NCBI RefSeq assembly: GCF_026016325.1 | Contig: NZ_CP087203.1 | Coordinates: 1,488,001 to 1,552,000, forward strand | DNA: 64,000 bases | DNA from: Pseudomonas sp. B21-056 | GTDB taxonomy: Bacteria > Pseudomonadota > Gammaproteobacteria > Pseudomonadales > Pseudomonadaceae | Direction: 5' to 3' | Part shown: one piece after another, positions 10,063 to 17,617 of the stretch | Position numbering within the stretch: the first letter of the stretch is position 1 | Layout: every line of letters starts with the position of its first letter | Notes under the pieces: model-generated | Seen by the model: the letters and a program-made list of their open reading frames with translations, nothing else | Told to the model about the DNA's origin: nothing | The model's database searches: none | Made by a program: the position numbers and the translations under genes

Positions 10063-11112
10063 TTACATCACGGGGTAATCGATATAACCCACCGGACCTT
10101 TGCCATAGAACGTTTCCGGGTGTGGCTCATTCAGCGGTGCATCGGCTTTCAAGCGTGCCGGCAAGTCCGGGTTGGCAATGAAAGGTACCCCGAAGGCCAC
10201 GGCATCGGCCTTGCCTTCGGCCAGCCAGGCGTTGGCGCTGTCCTTGGTGAAGCGCTCGTTGGCAATGTACGGGCCGCCGAAGGCCTGCTTGAGTTGCGGG
10301 CCGATGCTGTCGTCGCCTGCCTTCTCGCGGGAGCAGATGAAGGCGATGCCGCGCTTGCCCAATTCGCGGGCCACGTAGCTGAAGGTTTCCAGGCGGTTGT
10401 CGTCGCCCATGTCATGGGAGTCGGCCCGTGGCGCCAGGTGCACGCCCACCCGGCCGGCGCCCCAGACTTCGATGGCGGCGTCGGTCACTTCCAGCAACAG
10501 GCGAGCGCGGTTTTCCAGGGAGCCGCCGTAGTTGTCGGTGCGCTGGTTGGTGCTGCTTTGCAGGAACTGGTCGAGCAGGTAGCCGTTGGCGCCGTGGATT
10601 TCCACGCCGTCGAAACCGGCGGCCTTGGCGTTCTCGGCGCCTACGCGGTAGGCGTCGACGATGTCGGCGATCTCAGCGGTTTCCAGGGCCCGTGGCGTCG
10701 GGTAGTCGGCCAATGGGCGCACCAGGCTCACGTGGCCTTTAGGCTGGATGGCACTGGGCGCCACCGGGGTTTCGCCATCCAGGTACGACGGGTGGGAGAT
10801 CCGGCCGACGTGCCACAGTTGCAGGAAGATCTTGCCGCCGGCGCCGTGGATCGCCTTGGTCACGTTGGCCCAGCCGCGCACTTGATCGTTGGACCAGATG
10901 CCTGGGGTGTCCGGGTAGCCCACGCCCATCGGCGCGACGGAGGTGGCCTCGCTGAGGATCAGGCCGGCGGAGGCGCGTTGCACGTAGTACTCGGCCATCA
11001 ACGCGTTGGGCACGCGGCCTGCGTCGGCGCGGCAGCGGGTCAGTGGCGCCATGATGATGCGGTTGTTCAGCTCGATGTCGCCGAGTTTGATCGGGTCGAA
11101 AATAGTCGTCAT
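10063..11112 (-). CDS. xenB: Old Yellow Enzyme family alkene/xenobiotic reductase (XenB/NemA type)
   Basis: FMN-dependent, NAD(P)H-using reductase of 349 residues, a complete OYE-family barrel. These enzymes reduce activated alkenes, nitroaromatics and nitrate esters in the cytoplasm. Visible marks are the FMN-binding start FDPIKLGDIELNNRIIMAPLTR, LQLWHVGRISHP, the catalytic pair in GVEIHGANGYLLDQFLQ, and NQRTDNYGGSLENRARL. It is the last gene of an operon with an MFS exporter and an ArsR-type repressor, which suggests that an electrophilic or toxic compound induces reduction and efflux together. XenB is the closest name I can give; NemA or another OYE clade is possible. Confidence 0.87.
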   Translation of the reverse strand: MTTIFDPIKLGDIELNNRIIMAPLTRCRADAGRVPNALMAEYYVQRASAGLILSEATSVAPMGVGYPDTPGIWSNDQVRGWANVTKAIHGAGGKIFLQLWHVGRISHPSYLDGETPVAPSAIQPKGHVSLVRPLADYPTPRALETAEIADIVDAYRVGAENAKAAGFDGVEIHGANGYLLDQFLQSSTNQRTDNYGGSLENRARLLLEVTDAAIEVWGAGRVGVHLAPRADSHDMGDDNRLETFSYVARELGKRGIAFICSREKAGDDSIGPQLKQAFGGPYIANERFTKDSANAWLAEGKADAVAFGVPFIANPDLPARLKADAPLNEPHPETFYGKGPVGYIDYPVM

Positions 11113-11143
11113 GAGTTACAGCCTCGAAAGTGGAAAGTGAAAG

Positions 11144-12310
11144 TCAACGAGTTGCCGGAGCCAGGTCGGGGTTGGCGCCCTGGCGGAAAGTAATCAGGGT
11201 GATCAACAGCGCGAGCACGGCCAGCGCACCGGCGGCCAGGGGCACGGTGGTCAGGCCCAGGCCCCGGTCGATGACGCTGCCGCCGACCCAGGCGCCCAAG
11301 GCGTTGCCGATGTTGAAGGCGCCGATGTTCAGGGTGGACACCAGGTTCGGTGCGTCTTTGCCGAAGGTCACCACATTGACTTGCAGGGCCGGCACGGCGG
11401 CGAAGCAGGCGGTGGCCCAGAGGAACAGGGTGATTTCGGTAGGGATCAGCGCCACGCTGGTCCAGCTCAGTACGGTGGAGACCACGGCCATGGTGATGAA
11501 CACACCGATCAGCGTGTTCGCCAGGCTCTTGTCCGCGAGCTTGCCGCCGATGATGTTGCCCAGGGTCAGCCCCAGGCCGATCAATACCAGGGTCCAGGTC
11601 ACGCCACGGGGCGACACGCCGGTGACTTCACCCAGCAATGGCGCGACATAGGTGAAGAGGGTGAACACCGAGGCGGAAAACAGTGCCGTCATGCCCAGGG
11701 ACAGCCACAGGCCTGCACCCTTGAGCGCCACCAGTTCGGAGCGCATGTCGAGTTTTTCTTCATCGCGCTTGGCCGGCAGGAAGCGGATCAGGCCGATCAG
11801 CGCCACCACACCGATGAGGGTCACGGCCCAGAAGGTCGAACGCCAGCCGGCTTCCTGGCCCAATGCCGTGCCCAACGGGACGCCGAGCACATTGGCCAGG
11901 GTCAGGCCGGTGAACATCAGGGCCACCGCCGAGGCACGCTTGTTGGGCGCCACCAGGCCGGCGGCCACCACCGAACCGATCCCGAAGAACGCCCCATGGC
12001 ACAGGGCTGTGACGACCCGGGCGAACATCAGCACGTTGTAGTCGCTGGCGATGGCACACAGCAGGTTGCCGATGATGAAAATCCCCATCAGCGCCACCAG
12101 GGCGGCCTTGCGCGGCAGCCGGGCGGTGGCCAGGGCCATGAAGGGCGCACCGATGGCGACGCCCAGGGCGTAGCCGGTCACCAGCCAGCCGGCGCCGGGG
12201 ATCGATACACCCAGGTCAGCCGCCACATCGGGCAACAGGCCCATGATGACGAACTCGGTGGTGCCGATGGCGAAGGCGCTGAGGGCCAGGATAAGGAGTG
12301 AGAGGGGCAT
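11144..12310 (-). CDS. MFS transporter, DHA1 drug/sugar efflux type
   Basis: Inner membrane major facilitator of 388 residues with 12 predicted helices. The N-terminal motif FAIGTTEFVIMGLLPDVA is characteristic of the DHA1 group that includes AraJ- and YdhP-like exporters. The A-like loop motif ATARLPRKAALVALM follows the second helix. It lies between the ArsR-type gene (12 bases upstream) and xenB (31 bases downstream), all on one strand. Export of the compound, or its product, handled by XenB is the simplest reading; the substrate cannot be seen in the sequence. Confidence 0.88.
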   Translation of the reverse strand: MPLSLLILALSAFAIGTTEFVIMGLLPDVAADLGVSIPGAGWLVTGYALGVAIGAPFMALATARLPRKAALVALMGIFIIGNLLCAIASDYNVLMFARVVTALCHGAFFGIGSVVAAGLVAPNKRASAVALMFTGLTLANVLGVPLGTALGQEAGWRSTFWAVTLIGVVALIGLIRFLPAKRDEEKLDMRSELVALKGAGLWLSLGMTALFSASVFTLFTYVAPLLGEVTGVSPRGVTWTLVLIGLGLTLGNIIGGKLADKSLANTLIGVFITMAVVSTVLSWTSVALIPTEITLFLWATACFAAVPALQVNVVTFGKDAPNLVSTLNIGAFNIGNALGAWVGGSVIDRGLGLTTVPLAAGALAVLALLITLITFRQGANPDLAPATR

Positions 12311-12322
12311 GGCGAATCCTTG

Positions 12323-12625
12323 TCAGAGCTCTTGGCTCATTTGCTTGAGGAACTGCTGGATCACTTCCTCATTGCGTTTGAAGAAGTGCCATTGACCGAC
12401 CTTCTGGCTGGTGATCAGCCCCGCCCGTTGCAACACCGCCAGATGGGCCGACACCGTGGACTGCGACAGCCCGCAACGCTGGTCGATCTGGCCGGCACAA
12501 ATGCCGAATTCGTGGTTATGCAACTGTTCCGGGAACTGGACCTTGGGGTCTTTGAGCCAGTTGAGGATGTCTCGCCGTACCGGGTGTGCCAGTGCTTTTA
12601 TTATTTCGTCGAGGTCAAGGGTCAT
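12323..12625 (-). CDS. ArsR-family transcriptional repressor
   Basis: Winged-helix ArsR/SmtB-type regulator of 100 residues, the normal length. The recognition region is GLSQSTVSAHLAVLQRAGLI and the wing is SQKVGQWHFFKRN. It lacks the ELCVC metal-binding helix of true arsenic sensors; the visible Cys is in FGICAGQIDQRCGL, so a redox or electrophile sensor is more likely than a metal sensor. It is first in the operon with the MFS gene and xenB. The region upstream has repeated ATATCG/CGATAT inverted elements that are good operator candidates. Confidence 0.88.
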   Translation of the reverse strand: MTLDLDEIIKALAHPVRRDILNWLKDPKVQFPEQLHNHEFGICAGQIDQRCGLSQSTVSAHLAVLQRAGLITSQKVGQWHFFKRNEEVIQQFLKQMSQEL

Positions 12626-12662
12626 GAGGGCAGTTCGTAATGGGTTGAGGTGGATAAAACGC

Positions 12663-12763
12663 TATATCGCGATGAGGCGAACCTTAAATCGTTGCTTCGC
12701 GATATACCAATATGGATTTGATCTGAATACCGAACGAATCGCTATATCGGGTTATAACGATAT
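12663..12763. promoter_or_regulatory. Inverted-repeat operator candidates for the ArsR regulator
   Basis: Two signals lie in the 165-base gap between arsR and the divergent acpH. TATATCGCGA at 12663-12672 is matched exactly by its complement TCGCGATATA at 12697-12706. Further on, ATATCG at 12744-12749 and CGATAT at 12758-12763 form a second dyad with eight bases between. The shared ATATCG half-sites suggest one regulator; ArsR autoregulation is the inference. Confidence 0.55.
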
Positions 12764-12790
12764 GAGCGCGACGGTGCTAAGCTGCCGACC

Positions 12791-13384
12791 ATGAACTATC
12801 TCGCACACCTGCACCTCGGCGGCTCCGACCGGGAACAACTGCTCGGCAGTCTCTATGGCGACTTCGTCAAAGGACCGCTGCAAGGCACCTATGACCCGCG
12901 GATCGAAGCGGGCATTGCCCTGCATCGGCGCATCGATCAGTACACCGACCGACACCCGCTGGTGGATACCGCGTTGTCGCGTTTTTCCACAGTGCGGCGG
13001 CGCTACGCCGGTATCGTGCTGGATGTGTTTTTCGACCATTGCCTGGCCCGGGATTGGGCGCTGTATGGCGATGGGGTGCTGGCGGATTTCACGTCCCGTG
13101 TGTACCGGGTGCTGGCCGACGAACCGCAACTGCCGGGACGCCTGGCGCACATCGCGCCCTACATGGTGGCGGATGACTGGCTGGGGTCTTATCAGGAATT
13201 CGAGGTGCTCGGGCAGGTGCTGCGGGGCATTTCCCGACGCCTGTCCCGGCCGGAGGAACTGGCTGGGGCGATGGAAGAACTGGTCCGGCTCTATGAGCCG
13301 TTGAGTGAGGATTTCCGGTTGTTTTATCCGCAGCTTCAAGCGTTTGCGACGAACCACTTGTGGGAGCGAGCCTGCTCGCGATAG
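12791..13384 (+). CDS. acpH: Acyl carrier protein phosphodiesterase
   Basis: ACP hydrolase that removes the 4'-phosphopantetheine arm from holo-ACP; 197 residues, similar to the E. coli enzyme. The start MNYLAHLHLG and the HD-like residues in GIALHRRIDQYTDRHP and VFFDHCLARDW fit the family. The final residues, about LWERACSR, are not native protein sequence: they are read from the REP element that begins at 13359, and the TAG at 13382-13384 is inside that element. So an insertion of the repeat, or loss of the original stop, has replaced the C-terminus. No strong ribosome site is visible; the first Met fits the family start. Confidence 0.88.
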   Translation: MNYLAHLHLGGSDREQLLGSLYGDFVKGPLQGTYDPRIEAGIALHRRIDQYTDRHPLVDTALSRFSTVRRRYAGIVLDVFFDHCLARDWALYGDGVLADFTSRVYRVLADEPQLPGRLAHIAPYMVADDWLGSYQEFEVLGQVLRGISRRLSRPEELAGAMEELVRLYEPLSEDFRLFYPQLQAFATNHLWERACSR

Positions 13385-13450
13385 CGGTGTAGCAGTCAAC
13401 ATCTCCACTGAATGTCAGACCGCTATCGCGAGCAGGCTCGCTCCCACAGG
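13359..13450. repeat. REP pair (REPIN) overlapping the acpH 3' end
   Basis: Inverted REP copies at 13359-13386 and about 13420-13450. The left copy overlaps the last codons of acpH and supplies its stop. It lies between acpH and the convergent olsA. Confidence 0.92.
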
Positions 13451-13470
13451 GGATTGCGCAAAGGTTTGAC

Positions 13471-14262
13471 TCAAGCCGCAATGGCAGGGCGCATCGGCAC
13501 CTGTTGCTTCTCGGGAATCACACCGAACAACGCCTTGTGCACCGCCTGCTGCGCCTGGAAGGCCAGGGCCGCACGTTCCTGGTCGTGACAGGCGATGGGT
13601 TGCAGCAGGTGGATGTGCACATCACCCAGGTCGTTGCTGAACAAGCGCATCAGGTGCGACAACAAGTCGTCCTCGCCAATGAACGGCGCCAGCGAATCCG
13701 GCTCGCCGTTGCGCAGGTAACGGATCGCCACGGGTTGCAACGCTACGTCGGCATCGATGGCCGCCGACAGCAGGCGTCCATGGAAAGTGCGCAACGAGCG
13801 GCCATCGGTGGTGGTGCCTTCCGGGAACATCAGCAGCGGATGGGCCTGTTCCAGATGACGACTCATCTGCTTGCGGATCAACTGGCTGTCACCCGAGCCA
13901 CGGCGGATAAACAGGCTGCCCGCCTTGGCCGCCAGCCAACCGGCCACCGGCCAGGTGCGCACTTCGGCCTTGGACAGGAACGACAAGGGCGTGAGCATGC
14001 CCAGCAGCGGGATATCGGTCCAGGACACGTGATTACTGACCCACAGCATTGGCCGTTGCGGCAACTGGCCGTGGACGGTCACGGTAAAGGGCAGGGCATT
14101 GCTCAGACGTGCCATGAAAAATCGCGACCAGCGCTGACGGCGCATCATCGAGTTGGCCAGCCCCAGGCGTTCGAACAGACCAAACACGCTGGCCATCGCC
14201 AGGCCCAGCGTCACCACCATCAGCACTCGCGCGATACGCGCGTACACCCGTAGCCGGCTCAT
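13471..14262 (-). CDS. olsA: Lyso-ornithine lipid O-acyltransferase
   Basis: PlsC-type acyltransferase of 263 residues that adds the second fatty acid to lyso-ornithine lipid, making phosphorus-free ornithine lipid in the inner membrane. An N-terminal hydrophobic segment (about residues 10-30) precedes the motifs NHVSWTD (catalytic His-Asp, HX4D type) and FPEGTTTDG. The start was placed at 14262 because the sequence TGATG there shares one base with the olsB stop, the usual coupled olsB-olsA layout; sequence further upstream in this frame lies inside olsB. A general lysophosphatidate acyltransferase is the alternative, but the partner gene makes OlsA the better name. Confidence 0.9.
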   Translation of the reverse strand: MSRLRVYARIARVLMVVTLGLAMASVFGLFERLGLANSMMRRQRWSRFFMARLSNALPFTVTVHGQLPQRPMLWVSNHVSWTDIPLLGMLTPLSFLSKAEVRTWPVAGWLAAKAGSLFIRRGSGDSQLIRKQMSRHLEQAHPLLMFPEGTTTDGRSLRTFHGRLLSAAIDADVALQPVAIRYLRNGEPDSLAPFIGEDDLLSHLMRLFSNDLGDVHIHLLQPIACHDQERAALAFQAQQAVHKALFGVIPEKQQVPMRPAIAA

Positions 14263-15017
14263 CAGACCGCTGCCTTGAAGTGGCGGGCGTAGCGTGGGCA
14301 GAGATCGTCGCGCTTGAGCAGGATAAACACGTCGGCCACCTGGAAGTCCTCGTCCCAGCACGGCTCGCCGCAGATCTTCGCACCCAGGCGCATGTAGGCC
14401 TTGAGCAGCGGCGGCATTTCGGCGATGACGTTGGACGGTACGTCGAGGGCCGGCAACGGTTTTTTCGGTACGGCCTGAAGGTGGTCGGTGCACAGGTAGC
14501 GCTCACGCAGGCGTTGCATGATTGCCTGGGCCTGGATGCCGCCGTCCTGCATCGGAATGCTCGCGCAGCCCATCAGGTAGCTGTAGCCGCCCTCGTTCAG
14601 GACTTCGGCCAGTTCACCCCAGAGCACTGCGATGGTGCCGCCGTTGCGGTAGGCCGGGTCGACGCAGGTGCGGCCGATTTCCAGGATCGGGCCCTTGAGC
14701 TGGATCAGGCCGTGGAGGTTGAATTCTTCTTCGCTGTAGAAGCGGCCCAGGCTGCTGGCGGCCTGGTGGTCGAGCAGGCGAGTGGTCGCCACGAGGCGGC
14801 CGGTGTTCAGGTCCCGCACGCCGATGTGGGCGCAGTGAACATCGTAGTCATCCATGTCCAGACCCATTTCAGCGCCCTTGAGCCTGGCGTTGAATTCGCC
14901 GCTGAAGACGTTGAAGCGCAGGGCCTGGGCTTCTTGCAAGGCCTGGGCGCCGATCAGGCGTTCGGCTTGCAGGCGGCGGTCATTGCCGGTGTCACTGATG
15001 CGGGCGATCTGAGTCAT
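14262..15017 (-). CDS. olsB: L-ornithine N-alpha-acyltransferase
   Basis: GNAT-fold enzyme of 251 residues that makes lyso-ornithine lipid from ornithine and 3-hydroxyacyl-ACP, the first step of ornithine-lipid synthesis. Family features are [14 protein letters not shown] near residue 30 and the core [24 protein letters not shown] ribosome site sits eight bases before the ATG. It is followed directly by olsA with overlapping codons. Ornithine lipids replace phospholipids when phosphate is scarce, and the Pho-box-like array about 110 bases upstream fits that. Confidence 0.92.
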   Translation of the reverse strand: MTQIARISDTGNDRRLQAERLIGAQALQEAQALRFNVFSGEFNARLKGAEMGLDMDDYDVHCAHIGVRDLNTGRLVATTRLLDHQAASSLGRFYSEEEFNLHGLIQLKGPILEIGRTCVDPAYRNGGTIAVLWGELAEVLNEGGYSYLMGCASIPMQDGGIQAQAIMQRLRERYLCTDHLQAVPKKPLPALDVPSNVIAEMPPLLKAYMRLGAKICGEPCWDEDFQVADVFILLKRDDLCPRYARHFKAAV

Positions 15018-15125
15018 AGCGAATCTCCGTGCGGGCTGTGTACCCGTCTTGGGGTTGAGCCAATCGACTTTCTTTATGCAGCCATGTTGTGCAAAGTCAG
15101 GCTATGTAGCCCCGGTGTCATCGCC

Positions 15126-15154
15126 ATGAAGCTTTGGTGATGCTTATATGACAG
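15126..15154 (-). promoter_or_regulatory. Pho-box-like PhoB site upstream of olsBA
   Basis: Reading toward olsB, CTGTCAT (15148-15154), GCATCAC (15137-15143) and GCTTCAT (15126-15132) follow each other at exact 11-base steps and all keep the TCA core. The first copy is a perfect Pho-box half. PhoB binds such 11-base direct repeats. I infer phosphate-starvation control of ornithine-lipid genes. Confidence 0.55.
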
Positions 15155-15170
15155 CCCTCAAGGAGCCCCC

Positions 15171-15200
15171 TGTGGAAGCGAGCCTGCTCGCGATAGCGGT
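15171..15200. repeat. Single REP copy
   Basis: One copy of the GGGAGCGAGCC-type REP with one change (TGTGGAAGCG), without an inverted partner nearby. It touches the next repeat, which is of another family. Confidence 0.85.
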
Positions 15201-15209
15201 GGATCAGTT

Positions 15210-15318
15210 GATCGTTCCCACGCTCCGCGTGGGAATGCAGCCCGGGACGCTCCGCGTCCCCAGAGCCGAACGCGGAGCGTCCGTTGCGTCATTCCCACGC
15301 AGGAGCGTGGGAACGATC
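15210..15318. repeat. Inverted intergenic repeat, third family
   Basis: Outer arms GATCGTTCCCACGCTCCGCG (15210) and the complementary GGAGCGTGGGAACGATC (ending 15318) enclose two inner hairpins built on GGGACGCTCCGCGTCCC and AACGCGGAGCGTCC. Its sequence is unrelated to the two other families in this window, and it occurs once here. The 360 bases between olsB and the serine hydrolase are otherwise the Pho-box region and a single REP. Confidence 0.82.
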
Positions 15319-15377
15319 CTGAAACCGTCATCAACCTCGGTTAAGCTCAACCGGTTCAATCCACCGAGCCCCCAAGC

Positions 15378-16472
15378 ATGTCTAAAGGCTGGTTCCTGAT
15401 CCCGTTCCTGCTGTTCAACCTGAGCGTCCATGCCGAAGACTGGCCCGGCGAGCAATGGCCGAGCGGTCCGACGCCCACCGGGTCGGCCGTCGAAGCGCTT
15501 GAGCAATACGCTTTTCCACTGCGCGACGATGCCACCCGCCAAGGCATTCGCACTGACGCGCTGCTGGTGATCCAGGACGGTCGACTGGTCTACGAGCGCT
15601 ATGCCGGCCCCACCAGCGCAGACACCCCGCACCTGACCTGGTCCATCAGCAAAAGCCTGATGGCGACGGTGTTTGGCGTGGCCTACGGTGAAAAGCGCTT
15701 TGCCCTGCAGGACCCGGTTGCCCGGTATTACCCCGCGTTGAGCAACTCGCCGAACCTGACCCTGGCCGATCTTTTCCACTGGGCTTCGGGCCTGGACTGG
15801 CAGGAAGACTATGAATACGCGCCGCTCAATTCCTCGGTGGTGGCGATGCTCTACACCCGGGGACGCCGCGACATGGCGGCGTTCACCGCGCACCATGAGC
15901 GCTACAGCCCGCCGGGGGAGTCGTTCCGTTATTCCAGCGGCGACAGCAACCTGTTGGCGGCGGCGTTGAAAAATATCGTCGGCCCGGCGCGATATCCCGA
16001 CTATCCCTGGACGGCGTTGTTCGAACCGCTGGGCATCCGCCATGCTGTTTGGGAAACCGATGCCAGCGGCACCTTTGTCGGTTCGTCCTACGCCTACCTC
16101 ACGGCCCGCGACCTGGCCCGTGTCGGCTTGCTGATGCAACGCGATGGCCGCTGGGGCGAGCGGCAACTGGTTCCCAAGGATTGGGTGGCGTTCAATCGCG
16201 AACCTTTCGCCCGGTTCCAGGCCGGCCAGGACGAGGCCGTGCCCGGCGGGCACTGGTGGCTCAACCGTGGTGCCGACCCCACGCTTCGCCCCTGGCCCGA
16301 TGCGCCGCCGGACACCTACGCCGCGCTGGGGCATTGGGGGCAGGCGCTGTATGTCATCCCCAGCGCCCGGCTGGTCATCGTGCGCTACGGTGACGACCGC
16401 GACGGTAGCTATCACCACAATGAGTTGCTCAAACGAGTCATGGCGGCGTTCGCCGGGGCGGTGCAGCCATGA
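15378..16472 (+). CDS. Serine hydrolase of the beta-lactamase (class C/PBP) fold
   Basis: Exported serine hydrolase, 364 residues. A signal peptide ends near SVHAED. The catalytic SxxK motif is SISK at residues 89-92 (HLTWSISKSLMATVFG) and the second motif is the Tyr in FRYSSGDSN. The layout matches the group containing 6-aminohexanoate-dimer hydrolases, esterases and low-molecular-weight penicillin-binding-like proteins rather than resistance beta-lactamases. Its stop codon overlaps the start of the next gene (ATGA), so the two are cotranscribed. The substrate cannot be inferred. Confidence 0.85.
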   Translation: MSKGWFLIPFLLFNLSVHAEDWPGEQWPSGPTPTGSAVEALEQYAFPLRDDATRQGIRTDALLVIQDGRLVYERYAGPTSADTPHLTWSISKSLMATVFGVAYGEKRFALQDPVARYYPALSNSPNLTLADLFHWASGLDWQEDYEYAPLNSSVVAMLYTRGRRDMAAFTAHHERYSPPGESFRYSSGDSNLLAAALKNIVGPARYPDYPWTALFEPLGIRHAVWETDASGTFVGSSYAYLTARDLARVGLLMQRDGRWGERQLVPKDWVAFNREPFARFQAGQDEAVPGGHWWLNRGADPTLRPWPDAPPDTYAALGHWGQALYVIPSARLVIVRYGDDRDGSYHHNELLKRVMAAFAGAVQP

Positions 16473-16780
16473 GACGCAGACCGTTACTGACGTTGATGCT
16501 GGTGTTGCTCATTGCGCTGTTCAGTTGGATCTGGATCGAGCGTGTGGCGCTGCGGGCATTCCCCGACATCATTAGCGCCTATACCGCCAAGGAGTATTGT
16601 TCGTGCCGTTACGTGATGCAGCAACCGGCCGACTACTGCCATGGCTACGTGAAACAGTCGGTGCCCATCAGCGCTTTTCTCGAAAGCCCCGAAGCGAAGC
16701 GCGTGACGGTTGCCGGATTGGGGCGCAGCAACAGCGCGCGCTGGATGGGAGAGCGGCAGGGCTGTCAGTTGGAGCCGTGA
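16469..16780 (+). CDS. Small membrane-anchored protein, unknown function
   Basis: A 103-residue protein with one N-terminal membrane segment (about residues 6-27, LTLMLVLLIALFSWIWI) and a periplasmic tail. Four Cys residues (EYCSCRY, DYCHGY, QGCQLEP) suggest disulphides. Its ATG overlaps the TGA of the serine hydrolase upstream, so it is probably translated with it and may act with it at the membrane. I do not recognise the family. Confidence 0.75.
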   Translation: MRRRPLLTLMLVLLIALFSWIWIERVALRAFPDIISAYTAKEYCSCRYVMQQPADYCHGYVKQSVPISAFLESPEAKRVTVAGLGRSNSARWMGERQGCQLEP

Positions 16781-16800
16781 GCCTGGATCGACGCGAACCT

Positions 16801-16926
16801 TGTGGCGAGGGGATTTATCCCCGCTGGGTTGCGAAGCGACCCCCTGCGTCCTGTCTGTTTTATCGCGGTGGCTGATAGTTTTTTGGGGGCGCTTCGCACC
16901 CCAGCGGGGATAAATCCCCTCGCCCC
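16801..16926. repeat. Second-family inverted intergenic repeat
   Basis: Outer arms TGTGGCGAGGGGATTTATCC and the near-complement TAAATCCCCTCGCCCCA, with inner GGGTTGCGAAGC/GCTTCGCACCC arms. Same family as 2139-2271, in the gap between the small membrane protein and the YceI-like gene. Confidence 0.85.
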
Positions 16927-17025
16927 AGGATCTGTGTGTTTGCGGACGATGGGTTAACAGACAGTTTGCAAGCGCCCTCGGCCCGGTTAAGGTTCGCCAC
17001 AGGTTTATCTGCCCTCCGAGTGTGT

Positions 17026-17616
17026 ATGTTCAAGCGGTTTCTTTCCCTCGCTGTCACGACCTTGCTGTTGGCCGGCGCTGTGCTGCCTGCCCGGGCCGAC
17101 TGGTATCTGGACGGTGAGTCGTCACGGTTGTCGTTTATCAGCAGCAAGAACGGCAATGTGTCCGAAGTCCAGCGCTTCCTGGTGTTGCATGGCCAGGTCC
17201 AGCCCAAGGGGCTGGCGCGGCTGGAAGTGGAGCTGGAGTCGATCAACAGCGGCATTCCCCTGCGGGACGAGCGCATGCGCGCCGAACTGTTCGACATCAA
17301 GCAGTTCGGCGAAGCCACCATCACTGCGCAGATCGACCTGTTGCCGATCCAGGATCTGGCCAACGGCGCACAGCTGGAGCTGCGCCTGCCGCTGACCGTG
17401 GATTTGCATGGCAAGCAGCACGAGTACAACGTCGAACTGCTGGCGACGCGGCTGGATGAACGCCGCTTCCAGGTGGTGACCCTGGAGCCGGTGGTGCTCA
17501 ACGCAGCGGACTTCGACCTGGCGCCGGGCCTGGAGACGTTGCGCAAAATGGCCGGGTTGTCGGCCATCAGTCTGTCGGTACCGGTGAATGCGGTGCTGAT
17601 CTTCACGGCGCGCTGA
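17026..17616 (+). CDS. YceI-like periplasmic protein
   Basis: Secreted protein of 196 residues with a signal peptide (MFKRFLSLAVTTLLLAGAVL, cleavage after ARA). The mature part has the YceI lipocalin-like pattern: WYLDGESSRLSFISSKNG at the start, LEVELESINSGIPLRDERMR in the middle, and paired strands to the end. YceI proteins bind polyisoprenoids in a hydrophobic barrel; their role is uncertain. The start at 17026 gives the signal peptide at once; the frame is open further upstream but that part is not export-like. One base separates its stop from the next gene, so the two form an operon. Confidence 0.83.
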   Translation: MFKRFLSLAVTTLLLAGAVLPARADWYLDGESSRLSFISSKNGNVSEVQRFLVLHGQVQPKGLARLEVELESINSGIPLRDERMRAELFDIKQFGEATITAQIDLLPIQDLANGAQLELRLPLTVDLHGKQHEYNVELLATRLDERRFQVVTLEPVVLNAADFDLAPGLETLRKMAGLSAISLSVPVNAVLIFTAR

Positions 17617-17617
17617 C

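Noticed and set aside
14262..14493. Longer olsA start upstream of 14262
   Set aside because: The extra residues are the olsB coding region read in another frame; the TGATG overlap gives a natural start.
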